33,832 bases of DNA from an uncultured Pelagibacteraceae bacterium (lineage in GTDB: Bacteria > Pseudomonadota > Alphaproteobacteria > Pelagibacterales > Pelagibacteraceae). Shown here in pieces: positions 1 to 8,416 of this stretch. The stretch covers positions 108,278-142,109 of the forward strand of contig CABXOW010000001.1 of assembly GCA_902513955.1 (NCBI GenBank). Reading direction: 5' to 3'. The notes under the pieces are model-generated. The model did not search any database. It had not been told where the DNA came from and saw only the letters and a list, made by a program, of their open reading frames with translations. Position 1 is the first letter of the stretch, and each line of letters starts with the position of its first letter. The position numbers and the translations under genes are program-made.

Positions 1-43
1 TTGGTATAAGATGCTTTTATCTTATGATCCTTTAGATTCAAAA
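1..43 (-). repeat. Copy 2 of the internal AsmA-like repeat
   Basis: This stretch closely matches 223-265 at an offset of exactly 222 bp (74 codons), so the repeat is in frame. It encodes NLKDHKIKASYT, against DLKDHEIKASYV in the other copy. Further copies could lie to the left of the window. Confidence 0.7.
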
Positions 44-1178
44 TATCCTTCGTATTAGGAAAATACTCTTTTATTAAATTTTGGTTTTTAATATTTAGTT
101 TGCTTAATTCAATATTTGACACTAAATCAAAATCTGAACCTTTATTCACAACTTCATAATCAATAAGGTCAAATTTATCTAGAAGTTTAATTTTACCTTT
201 ACCCTTAATTGATAATTTATTATTGACATAAGATGCTTTTATCTCGTGATCTTTTAGGTCAATTAAATCATTAATTTGTACTATATTTTTACTAATTAAA
301 TCATTTCTCTTATATTGAGAACTATCAATTAGAATATTTGAATTTATTGTTAAATTCTCAACTTTCAGCTTGTTATTAATATTAAATGAAAAATCATTGT
401 TAGATTCAAAGTTTGTATTAATTAGGTCAAATTGAGGATATTTTAACTTAATCATTTGAAGTAACTCATCATTTAAAGGAGAATTTTTATTTCTTATAGT
501 GCCTTCAAGTAAATAATCTTTTTTATCTTTTTTTATATTTAATCTCTCAGATAAAAAATTGATGTTATTTGTGTCAAAACTAATATCTCTAAAATTAAAA
601 TTGTTTTCTGTAATATCAAAAAGAAAATTTATTTTTTCTAATTTATTTTTTCTAAGTAAACTTATTTTGCCATCTTTTAATGTTCCATTAATTTTATAAT
701 CTTTCTTTAGTGCACCAAAATCATCAAAATTAAATTTTAAATCTGCTATTAAATATCCTCTCTTTATAAATCGTTCTAAAAAAAATAATTCAGGCCTATT
801 ATTTATTGATCTCATAAATGATACAAAATTTTTAAGTAAAACTGGTTTAGTTGATATTTCTATTTGTGATGTAACTAATTGATTTTTGATTAATGAATTT
901 AGTGATATTTGAGTTTTAACATATTCAAGCTCAATCAACTTTCCTTTAAAAATTATTTTAGGATCTATTGTTTTTGCATTAATCCTAAAATTTAATGGGT
1001 CTAAAGTTAGTTTTATTTTTTTTAAACTTGTATCAAGTTTATTATTTTTTTGTTTTACAAGATCTTGAATTTGTTTGTTAAATTTTTCTGTCTCGATGCC
1101 AACGGTGCTTAAATAAATAATTAATAAAACAAAAACTCCAATTATTATAGATATATATTTTAAAATTTTTTTACTCAT
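1..1178 (-). CDS. AsmA/TamB/YhdP-like envelope protein (N-terminal part, runs off window)
   Basis: The reading frame stays open from an ATG at 1178 to the left edge, so about 392 codons are visible and the stop lies outside. The protein starts with a short basic stretch and one hydrophobic segment (about residues 5-22, IIIGVFVLLIIYL), then a long polar region rich in Asn, Lys and Ile with alternating hydrophobic residues, as expected of beta-rich AsmA-superfamily proteins. These are inner-membrane-anchored periplasmic proteins implicated in lipid transport to the outer membrane. A motif resembling LKDHxIKASY occurs twice, 74 residues apart, indicating internal repeats. The start codon overlaps the prfB stop as ATGA, so translation is probably coupled. 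Family assignment rests on architecture, not on a diagnostic motif; a generic membrane-anchored repeat protein is the alternative. Confidence 0.6.
   Translation of the reverse strand, partial: MSKKILKYISIIIGVFVLLIIYLSTVGIETEKFNKQIQDLVKQKNNKLDTSLKKIKLTLDPLNFRINAKTIDPKIIFKGKLIELEYVKTQISLNSLIKNQLVTSQIEISTKPVLLKNFVSFMRSINNRPELFFLERFIKRGYLIADLKFNFDDFGALKKDYKINGTLKDGKISLLRKNKLEKINFLFDITENNFNFRDISFDTNNINFLSERLNIKKDKKDYLLEGTIRNKNSPLNDELLQMIKLKYPQFDLINTNFESNNDFSFNINNKLKVENLTINSNILIDSSQYKRNDLISKNIVQINDLIDLKDHEIKASYVNNKLSIKGKGKIKLLDKFDLIDYEVVNKGSDFDLVSNIELSKLNIKNQNLIKEYFPNTKDILNLKDHKIKASYT
223..265 (-). repeat. Copy 1 of the internal AsmA-like repeat
   Basis: This is the partner of positions 1-43 at 222-bp spacing, encoding DLKDHEIKASYV. 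The copies differ at several bases, including some that change residues, so it is an older duplication than the one in lptD. Confidence 0.7.
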
Positions 1179-2270
1179 TTAATTTGATATAAAGATTGCT
1201 CTAAAAATTCATCCAAATCTCCATCTAAAACCTTATCTGGACTTGTACTTTCAAAGTTTGTTCTATTATCTTTTACTAATCTATACGGCTGTAAAACATA
1301 TGATCTTATTTGGTGGCCCCATCCAATTTCTGATTTAGAATTTTCCGTATTTTGATTTTCCTGTTCCTTTTTTTTAATTTCATAATCATATAATCTTGCT
1401 TTTAACATGTTCATACATGTTTCTTTATTTTTATGCTGAGATCTTTCATTTTGGCATTGAACAACTATTTTAGAGGGTATGTGAGTAATTCGTACAGCAC
1501 TATCTGTGGTATTTACATGTTGACCACCTGCTCCACTTGACCTGTAAGTGTCTATTCTTAAGTCTTTTTCAATAATTTCGATATTGATATTTTCATCCAC
1601 TACTGGATATGCCCATATACTTGCAAAACTTGTGTGTCGCCTTGCACCAGAGTCAAACGGAGATATTCTTACTAGTCTATGGATTCCAGATTCTTTTTTA
1701 AGCCAGCCAAACACATAATCTCCTTCAACTTTAATTGTTGATGATTTAATACCAGCTTCATCTCCTTTATGTTCGCTAATTAAGATAGATTTAAAATTTT
1801 TTTGATCTGCCCATTTTAAGTACATTCTTCTTAACATTTCAGCCCAATCTTGACTTTCTGTACCTCCTGCACCTGCATGTATTTCTATATAGCAGTCAAG
1901 AGAGTCAGCCTCATTTGATAAAAAACATTTAATTTCATTTTTTTTTACTAAAGTTCTAAGTTCTTTAATATTTATTAATATTTCTCTTTGCACATGTTCA
2001 TTTTTTTCTTCTAAGGCTAATTCACTTAAATCATCTAAATCAGAAAGCTTTTCAATTGAAATTTGATAAGTGTTTAATAGATCTTCAAATAGTTTTTTTT
2101 CTTTTATTACTTTTTTTGAATTATCTTTATCTTGCCAAAAATTGGCTTCTAACATTTTAGTGTTTAATATTTCAAGTTTTGAGTTAATATGATTTTTTTC
2201 AAAGATACTCCTTAACTCTGGAGTTAATCTTTTCTATTTCTTTTTTATAATCTTGATATTTTTCGTCCAT
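1175..2270 (-). CDS. prfB: Peptide chain release factor 2 (RF2), with programmed +1 frameshift
   Basis: RF2 terminates translation at UAA and UGA codons and triggers peptide release in the ribosome. Frame zero starts at an ATG at 2270 and reads 23 codons (MDEKYQDYKKEIEKINSRVK, then EYL) to an in-frame TGA at 2201-2199. After a +1 shift the second frame continues to 1175, giving 364 residues, almost the length of E. coli RF2 (365). The UGA-specificity tripeptide SPF is at about residues 203-205 and the catalytic GGQ at about 248-250, very close to their E. coli positions. A caller that ignores the shift starts at 2155 and loses 38 residues. The ATG overlaps the mrcA stop (TAATG). The gene's own stop is TGA and overlaps the next start (ATGA), so mrcA, prfB and the AsmA-like gene form one coupled operon. 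Confidence 0.97.
2198..2213 (-). promoter_or_regulatory. RF2 autoregulatory +1 frameshift site
   Basis: Read on the minus strand the site is AAGGAG TAT CTT TGA A. An internal Shine-Dalgarno-like AAGGAG (2213-2208) lies three bases upstream of the slippery CTT (2204-2202), followed by the in-frame TGA (2201-2199). Spacing and the TATCTTTGA core match the classic bacterial prfB site. When RF2 is scarce, the ribosome pauses at UGA and slips +1 to make full-length RF2. The frame arithmetic supports this: the upstream and downstream frames differ by exactly one base. Confidence 0.96.
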
Positions 2271-4606
2271 TAATAAAACTTTAATATATTATCAGTATCT
2301 AATCTATCATTATTTAAATATAAAACTTTCCCATCAACCACATTTTGTTTTTTAAAGACTTCAATAATTGTATTTTTGGAATTAAATTTTGCTCTTTGGC
2401 CAGTATTTGGATCAACTACCATCATTACTGTTTCCTCTGCAGCTTTAAAAGGCCTTGCATCTGATTTACTAATTGTTTTTTTAACAAAATCTTTAAAAAT
2501 AGGTAAAGCTGTTTTTGAACCAGTTTCGTATCTACCAAGCGGTGAAGGATTGTCTAAACCAACGTAAACTCCAATTAAAAGATTAGATGTATATCCAACA
2601 AACCATGTATCAGTGTTTTTATTAGTCGTGCCAGTTTTTCCAGCAATATTCAATTCAAGATCTCTTAATTTTTTTGCTGTTCCTCTTTGCACAACTCCTT
2701 CAAGTATTGAGGTTATTTGATAAGAAGTTTGGGGTGAAAAAATTTTCTTATAATCATCTTTTATAATTGGGTAGTCTTTACCTAAATAAGAAATTTGATC
2801 ACAATTAATACATTTTCTTTTATCATTATTAAAGATAGTTTTTCCCTCACTATCTTGAATTCTATCTATTAAAATTGGTTCTACAAGTTTTCCTCCATTA
2901 ACAAATACGGAATAAGCTGAGGTTAGTTTTAACAATGTTGTTTCAGCAGATCCAAGCGAGATAGACAAAAGTTCTTCGGGGTTATCGTATATGCCAAGAT
3001 TTTCTGAAAAATTAATAATCTTTTTGATACCTAGGTCTTGAGCTATTCTAACAGTCATCAAATTTCTAGATTTTTCTAACCCAACTCTCAAAGTTGACAG
3101 TCCATAAAATTTTTTTCCATAATTTTCTGGTTTCCACATTTTAAGATCTTCTCCTTGGTCTAAAACAATAGGAGCATCTAAAATCAAAGATGTTGGAGTA
3201 TAATTATTTTCAAGAGCTAAAGCATAAACAAATGGTTTAAAAGCAGAACCAGGTTGTCTTAAAGCTTGAGAGACTCTATTAAATTCACTTTTTTTAAAAC
3301 TAAATCCACCACTTAAAGCTAAGACCCTACCTGTATAAGGATCCATAACTACTATTCCGCCATTAACTTTTGGCAATTGTTTTAAACTATAATCATTATC
3401 ACCAATCTTTTTAACATAAACTATGTCACCAACTTTTAATAATTTATTAAAATCCTTTTTTGTCCAAGAAATATCTTCAAATTTAATTGTTCCATTTAAT
3501 TTATCCTCAGTTTCAATATTTGCTGAAAATTTATTTAATTTTTTAACAATTGCTAATTGCCAATTAATTGAGTCTTCTAAGTTAAGCTTCTCGAGATTTT
3601 TATTCCAATTTTTTGAATAACTTTTATTTGTTAGTGGTCCTCTCCATCCTTTCCTCTTATCATAAGATAATAATCCATCTCTAAGTGTTTCAGTTGCTAT
3701 CTTTTGAAACTCTAAATTTATAGGTGTATTAATATTGAAACCTTGTTTATAAACTTTATCATATGTTAAAATTTGTATTACCTTTTTTCGAACATCTTCA
3801 ATATAATATTGGGCATCTTCTAAAAAAATTTTTTTTGATTTATTCAAAATAATTTTTTTATCTTTAAGATAATCGTACTCTTTAGAGTCTATATATTCGT
3901 TATCAAGTAGGTTTTTTAAGACTAAATCTCTTCTAAATTTAGCTAACTCAATATCTCTATAAGGATTATATTTACTTGGTGCTTTTGGTAGAGCGGCTAA
4001 AAGAGCGGCTTCACTATAATCTAAATCTTTAATAGACTTGTCAAAATATTGTAAACTTGCTGCAGCAACCCCGTAAGCTCCACTTCCAAGATAAATTTGA
4101 TTTAAATATAGTTCTAATATTCTCTGTTTAGATAAAGCTCTTTCTATTCTAAATGCTAAAATAGCTTCTTTTATTTTCCTATTAAGGCTAACCTCATTTG
4201 TTAATAAAAAATTTTTAGCCACTTGCTGAGTTATTGTTGAAGCACCCTCAAGTCTTTTTGATGAAATTATATTAAAAATGTTGTTAACCACTGCTCTTAA
4301 AACTCCTTTTGCATCAACACCTGGATGAGAAAAGAAATTTTTGTCCTCAGCTGATAAAAAAGAGTTAATTACATTTTTTGGAATTGAGTTAAAAGGAACA
4401 AATATCCTTTTTTCTTTTGAAAAATCAGCAACAAGATCTCCGTTACCAGAATATACCTTGCTTGATACGGGTGGTTTGTAGCTTTTAAGAAACCTATAAT
4501 CAGGAATATTATTTGAATAAGACCATAAAATTCCAAATATCAAAATACCAAGCAATAAAACGAGAGATAACGAAATAAATAGTATATTTTTTAGAAATTT
4601 ATTCAT
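2270..4606 (-). CDS. mrcA: Penicillin-binding protein 1A, bifunctional peptidoglycan synthase
   Basis: This 778-residue inner-membrane protein polymerises glycan strands and cross-links peptides in the periplasm. Residues about 8-28 form the membrane anchor. The glycosyltransferase (GT51) domain shows SAEDKNFFSHPGVD, with the likely catalytic Glu at 87, and GASTITQQVAKNF (121-133). The transpeptidase domain has the active-site SxxK at 454-457 (SAFK), SRN at 513-515 and KTGT at 657-660. A CINC pair near 599-602 precedes the KTGT motif. The stop codon shares its last A with the prfB start. It is divergent from rne across about 104 bp. In many alphaproteobacteria I recall an amidase gene (amiC) between rne and mrcA; none is present here. 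Confidence 0.95.
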   Translation of the reverse strand: MNKFLKNILFISLSLVLLLGILIFGILWSYSNNIPDYRFLKSYKPPVSSKVYSGNGDLVADFSKEKRIFVPFNSIPKNVINSFLSAEDKNFFSHPGVDAKGVLRAVVNNIFNIISSKRLEGASTITQQVAKNFLLTNEVSLNRKIKEAILAFRIERALSKQRILELYLNQIYLGSGAYGVAAASLQYFDKSIKDLDYSEAALLAALPKAPSKYNPYRDIELAKFRRDLVLKNLLDNEYIDSKEYDYLKDKKIILNKSKKIFLEDAQYYIEDVRKKVIQILTYDKVYKQGFNINTPINLEFQKIATETLRDGLLSYDKRKGWRGPLTNKSYSKNWNKNLEKLNLEDSINWQLAIVKKLNKFSANIETEDKLNGTIKFEDISWTKKDFNKLLKVGDIVYVKKIGDNDYSLKQLPKVNGGIVVMDPYTGRVLALSGGFSFKKSEFNRVSQALRQPGSAFKPFVYALALENNYTPTSLILDAPIVLDQGEDLKMWKPENYGKKFYGLSTLRVGLEKSRNLMTVRIAQDLGIKKIINFSENLGIYDNPEELLSISLGSAETTLLKLTSAYSVFVNGGKLVEPILIDRIQDSEGKTIFNNDKRKCINCDQISYLGKDYPIIKDDYKKIFSPQTSYQITSILEGVVQRGTAKKLRDLELNIAGKTGTTNKNTDTWFVGYTSNLLIGVYVGLDNPSPLGRYETGSKTALPIFKDFVKKTISKSDARPFKAAEETVMMVVDPNTGQRAKFNSKNTIIEVFKKQNVVDGKVLYLNNDRLDTDNILKFY

Positions 4607-4710
4607 TTTATTTCCATTATATCCTGGAATTTGTTAAAGATAAGGCATTAGAATAAAACAAAATTTTATAAACACTTATATTATTAAATGAATCAAGCAA
4701 TCAAACTATT
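4607..4710. promoter_or_regulatory. Divergent promoter region between mrcA and rne
   Basis: This 104-bp spacer must hold the promoters for both flanking genes. A weak candidate toward mrcA is TTGATT (4704-4699, minus strand), an 18-bp spacer, then TATAAG (4680-4675). For rne I see AT-rich -10-like hexamers around 4676-4690 but no convincing -35. No hairpin or known riboswitch is evident. Confidence 0.35.
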
Positions 4711-6537
4711 ATGGAAAAAAATTTATATATCGATGCATCGCATCCTAATGAAACTAGAATTGTTCTTAAATCAGATGATAACATTGAAGACTACGAGTAC
4801 GAAAGTTTAAAGAATAATTTAATAAAAAATAACATATATCTTGGTAAAGTTAGTAGGATAGAGCCATCTCTTCAAGCTGCATTTATTGATTTTGGAAGAG
4901 ACAGACATGGTTTTTTATCTTTTAACGATATTCAATCTGATTATTACCAAATACCAAAAGCAGATTTAGACAGAATTAAAGAAGAAGAAGAAAAAGCTAG
5001 AGAGGAGCTTTCTAAAGAAGTTGAGGCTAAAGAGGAAGAAAATATTGCTGAGGGAAAACTTGAAATTGATGACCCTATTAATATTGAAAAAGAGTCCTCA
5101 GAGGAAATTAATGGTGAGGCTGATGAAAAAAATAATTTAAATGAGGAAATAGAAAAAAAAAAAGAGACAAAATTTAAATTCAAAAGATATAAAATACAGG
5201 AAGTTATTAAACCAAATCAAGTAATTTTGGTACAAGTCATCAAAGATGAAAGAGGCCAAAAAGGTGCAGCACTAAGTACATTTATTTCAATAGCTGGAAA
5301 ATATATTGTGTTAATGCCTAATACTCCAAAAGGTGGAGGAATATCTCGTAAAATATTCAATCCATCAGATAGAAAAAAAATAAGAACAATTTTAAATGAA
5401 ATTCAAATCCCTAAAGAAATGGGTTTAATTGTGAGAACTGCAGGCAGTAATAAAACTAAAAATGAAATTAATAATGATTTAGAAACCTTAATTAAAACAT
5501 GGAGTCAAATTAAAGATAATGCCATCAATTCTATAGCACCTTCTTTGATCCATCAGGAAAGTGAAATTATAAAAAGAACTTTAAGAGACATGTTCGATGA
5601 TAACACCAAAAACATAATAGTTGAAGGTAATGAAGGTTATAAAAAAGCTCAAACGTTCATGAAAATGATGATGCCATCAAATGTCAAAAAGATAAAAAAA
5701 TATAGAGGAAAAGTTCCGCTATTTATTGAAGAAAATATTGAACAAAAATTAAATCAAATATTTGAATCAGAAATAAAACTTAAATCAGGAGGATATCTTG
5801 TAATTAATCCAACTGAAGCACTTGTATCAATCGATGTAAATTCTGGCAGCTCAATTAAAGGTAAAAATGTAGAAAGCACAGCATTAGATACAAATATTGA
5901 GGCAGCTGAAGAAATTGCTAGGCAAATTAAAATAAGAGATTTGTCTGGTCTAATTATAATCGATTTTATTGACATGCTTAGTTATGGAAATAGAAGATTG
6001 GTTGAAAGGAAACTTAAAGAAAAATGTAGACCTGATAGAGCAAGAATCCAAATTGGAAGAATAAGTAATTTTGGCCTTCTTGAAATGTCCAGACAAAGGT
6101 TGAGGGAAAGTGCAATAAAGTGGAAGGTAACTCTAACAGATGCGTCATTTGCTCAAAAATTACTCAAAACTGTTGAATTAAAAGCAATTACTAATAAAGC
6201 TAAATTTGTTGAACTTAGAGTTTGTGAAAAAATTTCTAATTTTTTAAAAGAAAATTTTGTTGATAATTTAACCTATTTTGAGAAAAAAAATAAAATGACA
6301 ATAGATATTGTTAGTGACCCTACACTTATTATACCAGAATATATAATTAACATCCAAAACAAATCAAAAAAAACAATTGAATTAATCGAACACTTTGAAA
6401 AATTAAAAAATTTAGATATTCAAATTAAAGAGGATAAAAGTATTGATAAGAAAGAAATTAAAAAATTTAAAAAAAAACCTTTTAAAAAGAAACCTTATTT
6501 CAAAAAAAAGTTTATTAAAAAAACAGCAGCTATTTAA
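4711..6537 (+). CDS. rne: Ribonuclease E/G family endoribonuclease
   Basis: This 608-residue enzyme cleaves single-stranded RNA in mRNA decay and rRNA/tRNA maturation. The N terminus has the family pattern ([20 protein letters not shown] at 41-60, then FGRDRHGFL), starting an S1 domain. The S1 domain is split by a highly acidic, Glu/Lys-rich insert at about 85-155, as in other alphaproteobacterial RNase E. The DNase I-like catalytic core has the two metal-binding Asp in VSIDVNS (D375) and IIIDFIDM (D418), spaced 43 residues apart as in E. coli D303/D346. After MSRQRL (459-464) the CPxC zinc-link is absent; the only cysteines are C439 and C505. The protein ends in a short Lys/Phe-rich tail rather than a long degradosome scaffold. 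Its stop overlaps the thiG stop by 8 bp. Confidence 0.93.
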   Translation: MEKNLYIDASHPNETRIVLKSDDNIEDYEYESLKNNLIKNNIYLGKVSRIEPSLQAAFIDFGRDRHGFLSFNDIQSDYYQIPKADLDRIKEEEEKAREELSKEVEAKEEENIAEGKLEIDDPINIEKESSEEINGEADEKNNLNEEIEKKKETKFKFKRYKIQEVIKPNQVILVQVIKDERGQKGAALSTFISIAGKYIVLMPNTPKGGGISRKIFNPSDRKKIRTILNEIQIPKEMGLIVRTAGSNKTKNEINNDLETLIKTWSQIKDNAINSIAPSLIHQESEIIKRTLRDMFDDNTKNIIVEGNEGYKKAQTFMKMMMPSNVKKIKKYRGKVPLFIEENIEQKLNQIFESEIKLKSGGYLVINPTEALVSIDVNSGSSIKGKNVESTALDTNIEAAEEIARQIKIRDLSGLIIIDFIDMLSYGNRRLVERKLKEKCRPDRARIQIGRISNFGLLEMSRQRLRESAIKWKVTLTDASFAQKLLKTVELKAITNKAKFVELRVCEKISNFLKENFVDNLTYFEKKNKMTIDIVSDPTLIIPEYIINIQNKSKKTIELIEHFEKLKNLDIQIKEDKSIDKKEIKKFKKKPFKKKPYFKKKFIKKTAAI

Positions 6538-7306
6538 TAATTCCTTTTTTTGGTGAAGATGCATTTCCATATAAATATTTATTAATACGTCCAGCTAAAA
6601 AGGACTGTCTTCCAGCAATAACAGCATGCTTAAATGCTAGCGCCATATCAAATGGTTTTTTTGCTTTAGCAATCGCAGTATTAACTAAAACACCGTCACA
6701 TCCTAATTCCATTGCAATTGCTGCATCTGATGCTTGTCCTAAGCCCGCATCTATAATTAATGGCAAATTAGTTTGCTTTCTAATAATTTTAATATTTGTT
6801 TTGTTTTGAATACCTAAACCTGAACCAATAGGTGCAGCTAATGGCATTATCGCATCAGCTCCTGAGTTTTCTAACCTTTTTGCCATTAATGGATCATCGT
6901 TACAATAAACCATTACCTTAAAACCTTCTTTAGCCAAAACCTCTGTTGATTTTAAAGTTTCAATCATGTCTGGAAATAGATTTTGTTTATCTCCTAAAAC
7001 TTCCAATTTAACTAATTTCCAACCACCTATTTCTCTTGCTAATCGTAGCGTCCTTAAAGCTTCGTCTGAAGTGAAGCATCCTGCTGTATTTGGCAAATAA
7101 GTAATTTTCTTTGGATCTATATAATCCATAAGAAGTGGTTTTTTTTTATCAGTTATGTTCACTCTTCTAACAGCAACAGTTACTATTTCAGCCCCAGAAA
7201 GTTTAATTGCTTTTGCACACTCAGACATACTTTTGTATTTACCAGTGCCAACAATCAATCGAGAATTAAATTTTTTATTAGCAATAATTATTTTATCATT
7301 TTTCAC
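6530..7306 (-). CDS. thiG: Thiazole synthase
   Basis: ThiG condenses deoxyxylulose 5-phosphate, dehydroglycine and ThiS-thiocarboxylate sulfur into the thiazole phosphate of thiamine. The 258-residue protein has the TIM-barrel family landmarks: [12 protein letters not shown] near the N terminus, [11 protein letters not shown] with the likely Schiff-base Lys at 100, [12 protein letters not shown], and [27 protein letters not shown]. The start is GTG, directly after the thiS TAA (TAAGTG), preceded by a run of eight G that can serve as its ribosome-binding site. It forms a two-gene operon with thiS. Cultured SAR11 is known to need an external pyrimidine precursor of thiamine, which fits a cell that keeps thiazole synthesis; no thiC is in this window. 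Confidence 0.95.
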   Translation of the reverse strand: MKNDKIIIANKKFNSRLIVGTGKYKSMSECAKAIKLSGAEIVTVAVRRVNITDKKKPLLMDYIDPKKITYLPNTAGCFTSDEALRTLRLAREIGGWKLVKLEVLGDKQNLFPDMIETLKSTEVLAKEGFKVMVYCNDDPLMAKRLENSGADAIMPLAAPIGSGLGIQNKTNIKIIRKQTNLPLIIDAGLGQASDAAIAMELGCDGVLVNTAIAKAKKPFDMALAFKHAVIAGRQSFLAGRINKYLYGNASSPKKGIIK

Positions 7307-7525
7307 TTATCCCCCCCCAATAAAATGGACTATCTCAACTTTATCATTTTTTTTTAAACTAATTTTACTAACATTTTTTTTATCTATTATCTCTTGATTA
7401 AGTTCAATTGCCACTTTTTTTATAGGAATTTTTAAATGTTTTACTAAATCTGAGATTTTCCAATTCTCTGAAATAGATTTAAACTTACCATTTACTTTAA
7501 TTTTTATTTTTTTTATTTTTTTCAT
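7307..7525 (-). CDS. thiS: Sulfur carrier protein ThiS
   Basis: This 72-residue ubiquitin-like protein carries sulfur as a C-terminal thiocarboxylate for ThiG. The start of the fold reads KIKVNGKFKSI, and the C terminus is HFIGGG, giving the essential Gly-Gly end. The N terminus has a short extra Lys-rich stretch (MKKIKKI) compared with typical ThiS proteins; there is no later ATG, so the start is kept. The stop abuts the thiG GTG. Only 16 bp separate its start from the divergent aroQ, so its promoter must lie within aroQ coding sequence. Confidence 0.93.
   Translation of the reverse strand: MKKIKKIKIKVNGKFKSISENWKISDLVKHLKIPIKKVAIELNQEIIDKKNVSKISLKKNDKVEIVHFIGGG
7311..7318 (-). repeat. Eight-G homopolymer at the ThiS C terminus and thiG ribosome-binding site
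   Basis: On the minus strand, eight consecutive G encode the two central Gly codons and the start of the third (GGG GGG GGA TAA GTG when in-frame). The run sits a few bases before the thiG GTG, so it also resembles a Shine-Dalgarno sequence. Such a run is striking in DNA this AT-rich. Confidence 0.85.
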
Positions 7526-7541
7526 CGTATATAAGAGTTGA

Positions 7542-7991
7542 ATGAATAATAAAATAATAATTATTAATGGTCCAAATCTTAATCTATTAGGTGAAAGAGA
7601 ACAATCACAATATGGTTCAGCTACTTTTGAACAATTGAAAGAAAATTGTTTAAAAAAATCAAATGAGATTGGTATAGAATTAGAGTTTGCTCAATCAAAT
7701 ATTGAAGGAGAGCTGGTAAATTTAATTCAAGATTCTAGAAAAAAATATGATGGCATGATTATAAATGCTGCAGGGTTTACACATACTTCAGTTGCAATTA
7801 GAGATGCTCTTGATTTATTTAAAAAACCAATAATCGAATTACATATATCAAATATATATAAAAGAGAGAAATTTAGGCATAAATCACTTATAAGCGATAT
7901 AGCAACAGGAGGAATTTTTGGTTTAGGTGTTGAAGGTTATATTTTGGCCATAATTTCAATAGAAAAGCTTTTAAAAAATGAAAATAGATAA
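7542..7991 (+). CDS. aroQ: 3-dehydroquinate dehydratase, type II
   Basis: This enzyme makes 3-dehydroshikimate in the shikimate pathway to aromatic amino acids. At 149 residues it has normal length for the dodecameric type II family. The signature INGPNLNLLGEREQSQYG (8-25) supplies the likely catalytic Arg19 and Tyr24. The usual Pro of the GxRxPxxYG motif is Gln here. INAAGFTHTS follows, and His101 lies in ELHISN. The 3' end overlaps accB by 14 bp, so the two are probably translated from one message with accC. It is divergent from thiS with a 16-bp gap. Confidence 0.95.
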   Translation: MNNKIIIINGPNLNLLGEREQSQYGSATFEQLKENCLKKSNEIGIELEFAQSNIEGELVNLIQDSRKKYDGMIINAAGFTHTSVAIRDALDLFKKPIIELHISNIYKREKFRHKSLISDIATGGIFGLGVEGYILAIISIEKLLKNENR

Positions 7992-8412
7992 AAGTATAAT
8001 AAAAGAGTTAAGTGATTATTTAGATGAATTTAATCTCACCGAGATAGAAATTACTGAAAAGGATACTAAAATTAAAGTCTCAAAAAATAATGTATCTATT
8101 AGCAATCAACCAGTCGTCACAACAGCTACAACACAAACTGGAAATGAAAAAGTTTCTAATAAATTTAATACTAAATCAGGAACTGAAATTACTTCGCCAA
8201 TTATCGGTACAGCATATCATGCTCCAGATCCTGGTGCAAAAAAATTTGTTGAAGTAGGTAAAAAAATTAAAAAAGGTGATACCATAATGATTGTTGAAGC
8301 AATGAAAACAATGAACCACGTTCCCTCAACGGCAGATGGTGTTGTAAAAGAAATTTGTGTCGAAGATGGTCATCCTGTTGAGTTTGGTCAAACTATTATC
8401 ATTCTAGAATAA
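7978..8412 (+). CDS. accB: Biotin carboxyl carrier protein of acetyl-CoA carboxylase
   Basis: BCCP carries the biotin that moves carboxyl groups from AccC to the carboxyltransferase, forming malonyl-CoA for fatty acid synthesis. The 144-residue protein has an N-terminal helical segment (about 1-35), a flexible Thr/Asn/Gln-rich linker (about 38-66), then the biotinyl domain starting ITSPIIGTAYHAPDPGA. The biotin site is VEAMKTMNHV, with the modified Lys at 110, 34 residues from the C terminus as usual. EAMKTMN replaces the E. coli EAMKMMN. It overlaps aroQ by 14 bp and lies 4 bp before accC. Confidence 0.96.
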   Translation: MKIDKSIIKELSDYLDEFNLTEIEITEKDTKIKVSKNNVSISNQPVVTTATTQTGNEKVSNKFNTKSGTEITSPIIGTAYHAPDPGAKKFVEVGKKIKKGDTIMIVEAMKTMNHVPSTADGVVKEICVEDGHPVEFGQTIIILE

Positions 8413-8416
8413 AATA

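Noticed and set aside
2156-2270. prfB as a truncated gene or a sequencing frameshift
   Set aside because: The TGA and one-base shift sit in a perfect RF2 frameshift context, and the joined protein has normal length.
2813-2822. CINC pair in PBP1A as a novel metal site
   Set aside because: As I recall, a CxxC at this place is common in alphaproteobacterial PBP1A, so it is not peculiar to this window.
4944-5183. Ser-rich minus-strand frame opposite rne
   Set aside because: It mirrors the Glu/Lys-rich insert of RNase E (Glu and Lys codons read as Ser, Phe and Leu on the other strand).
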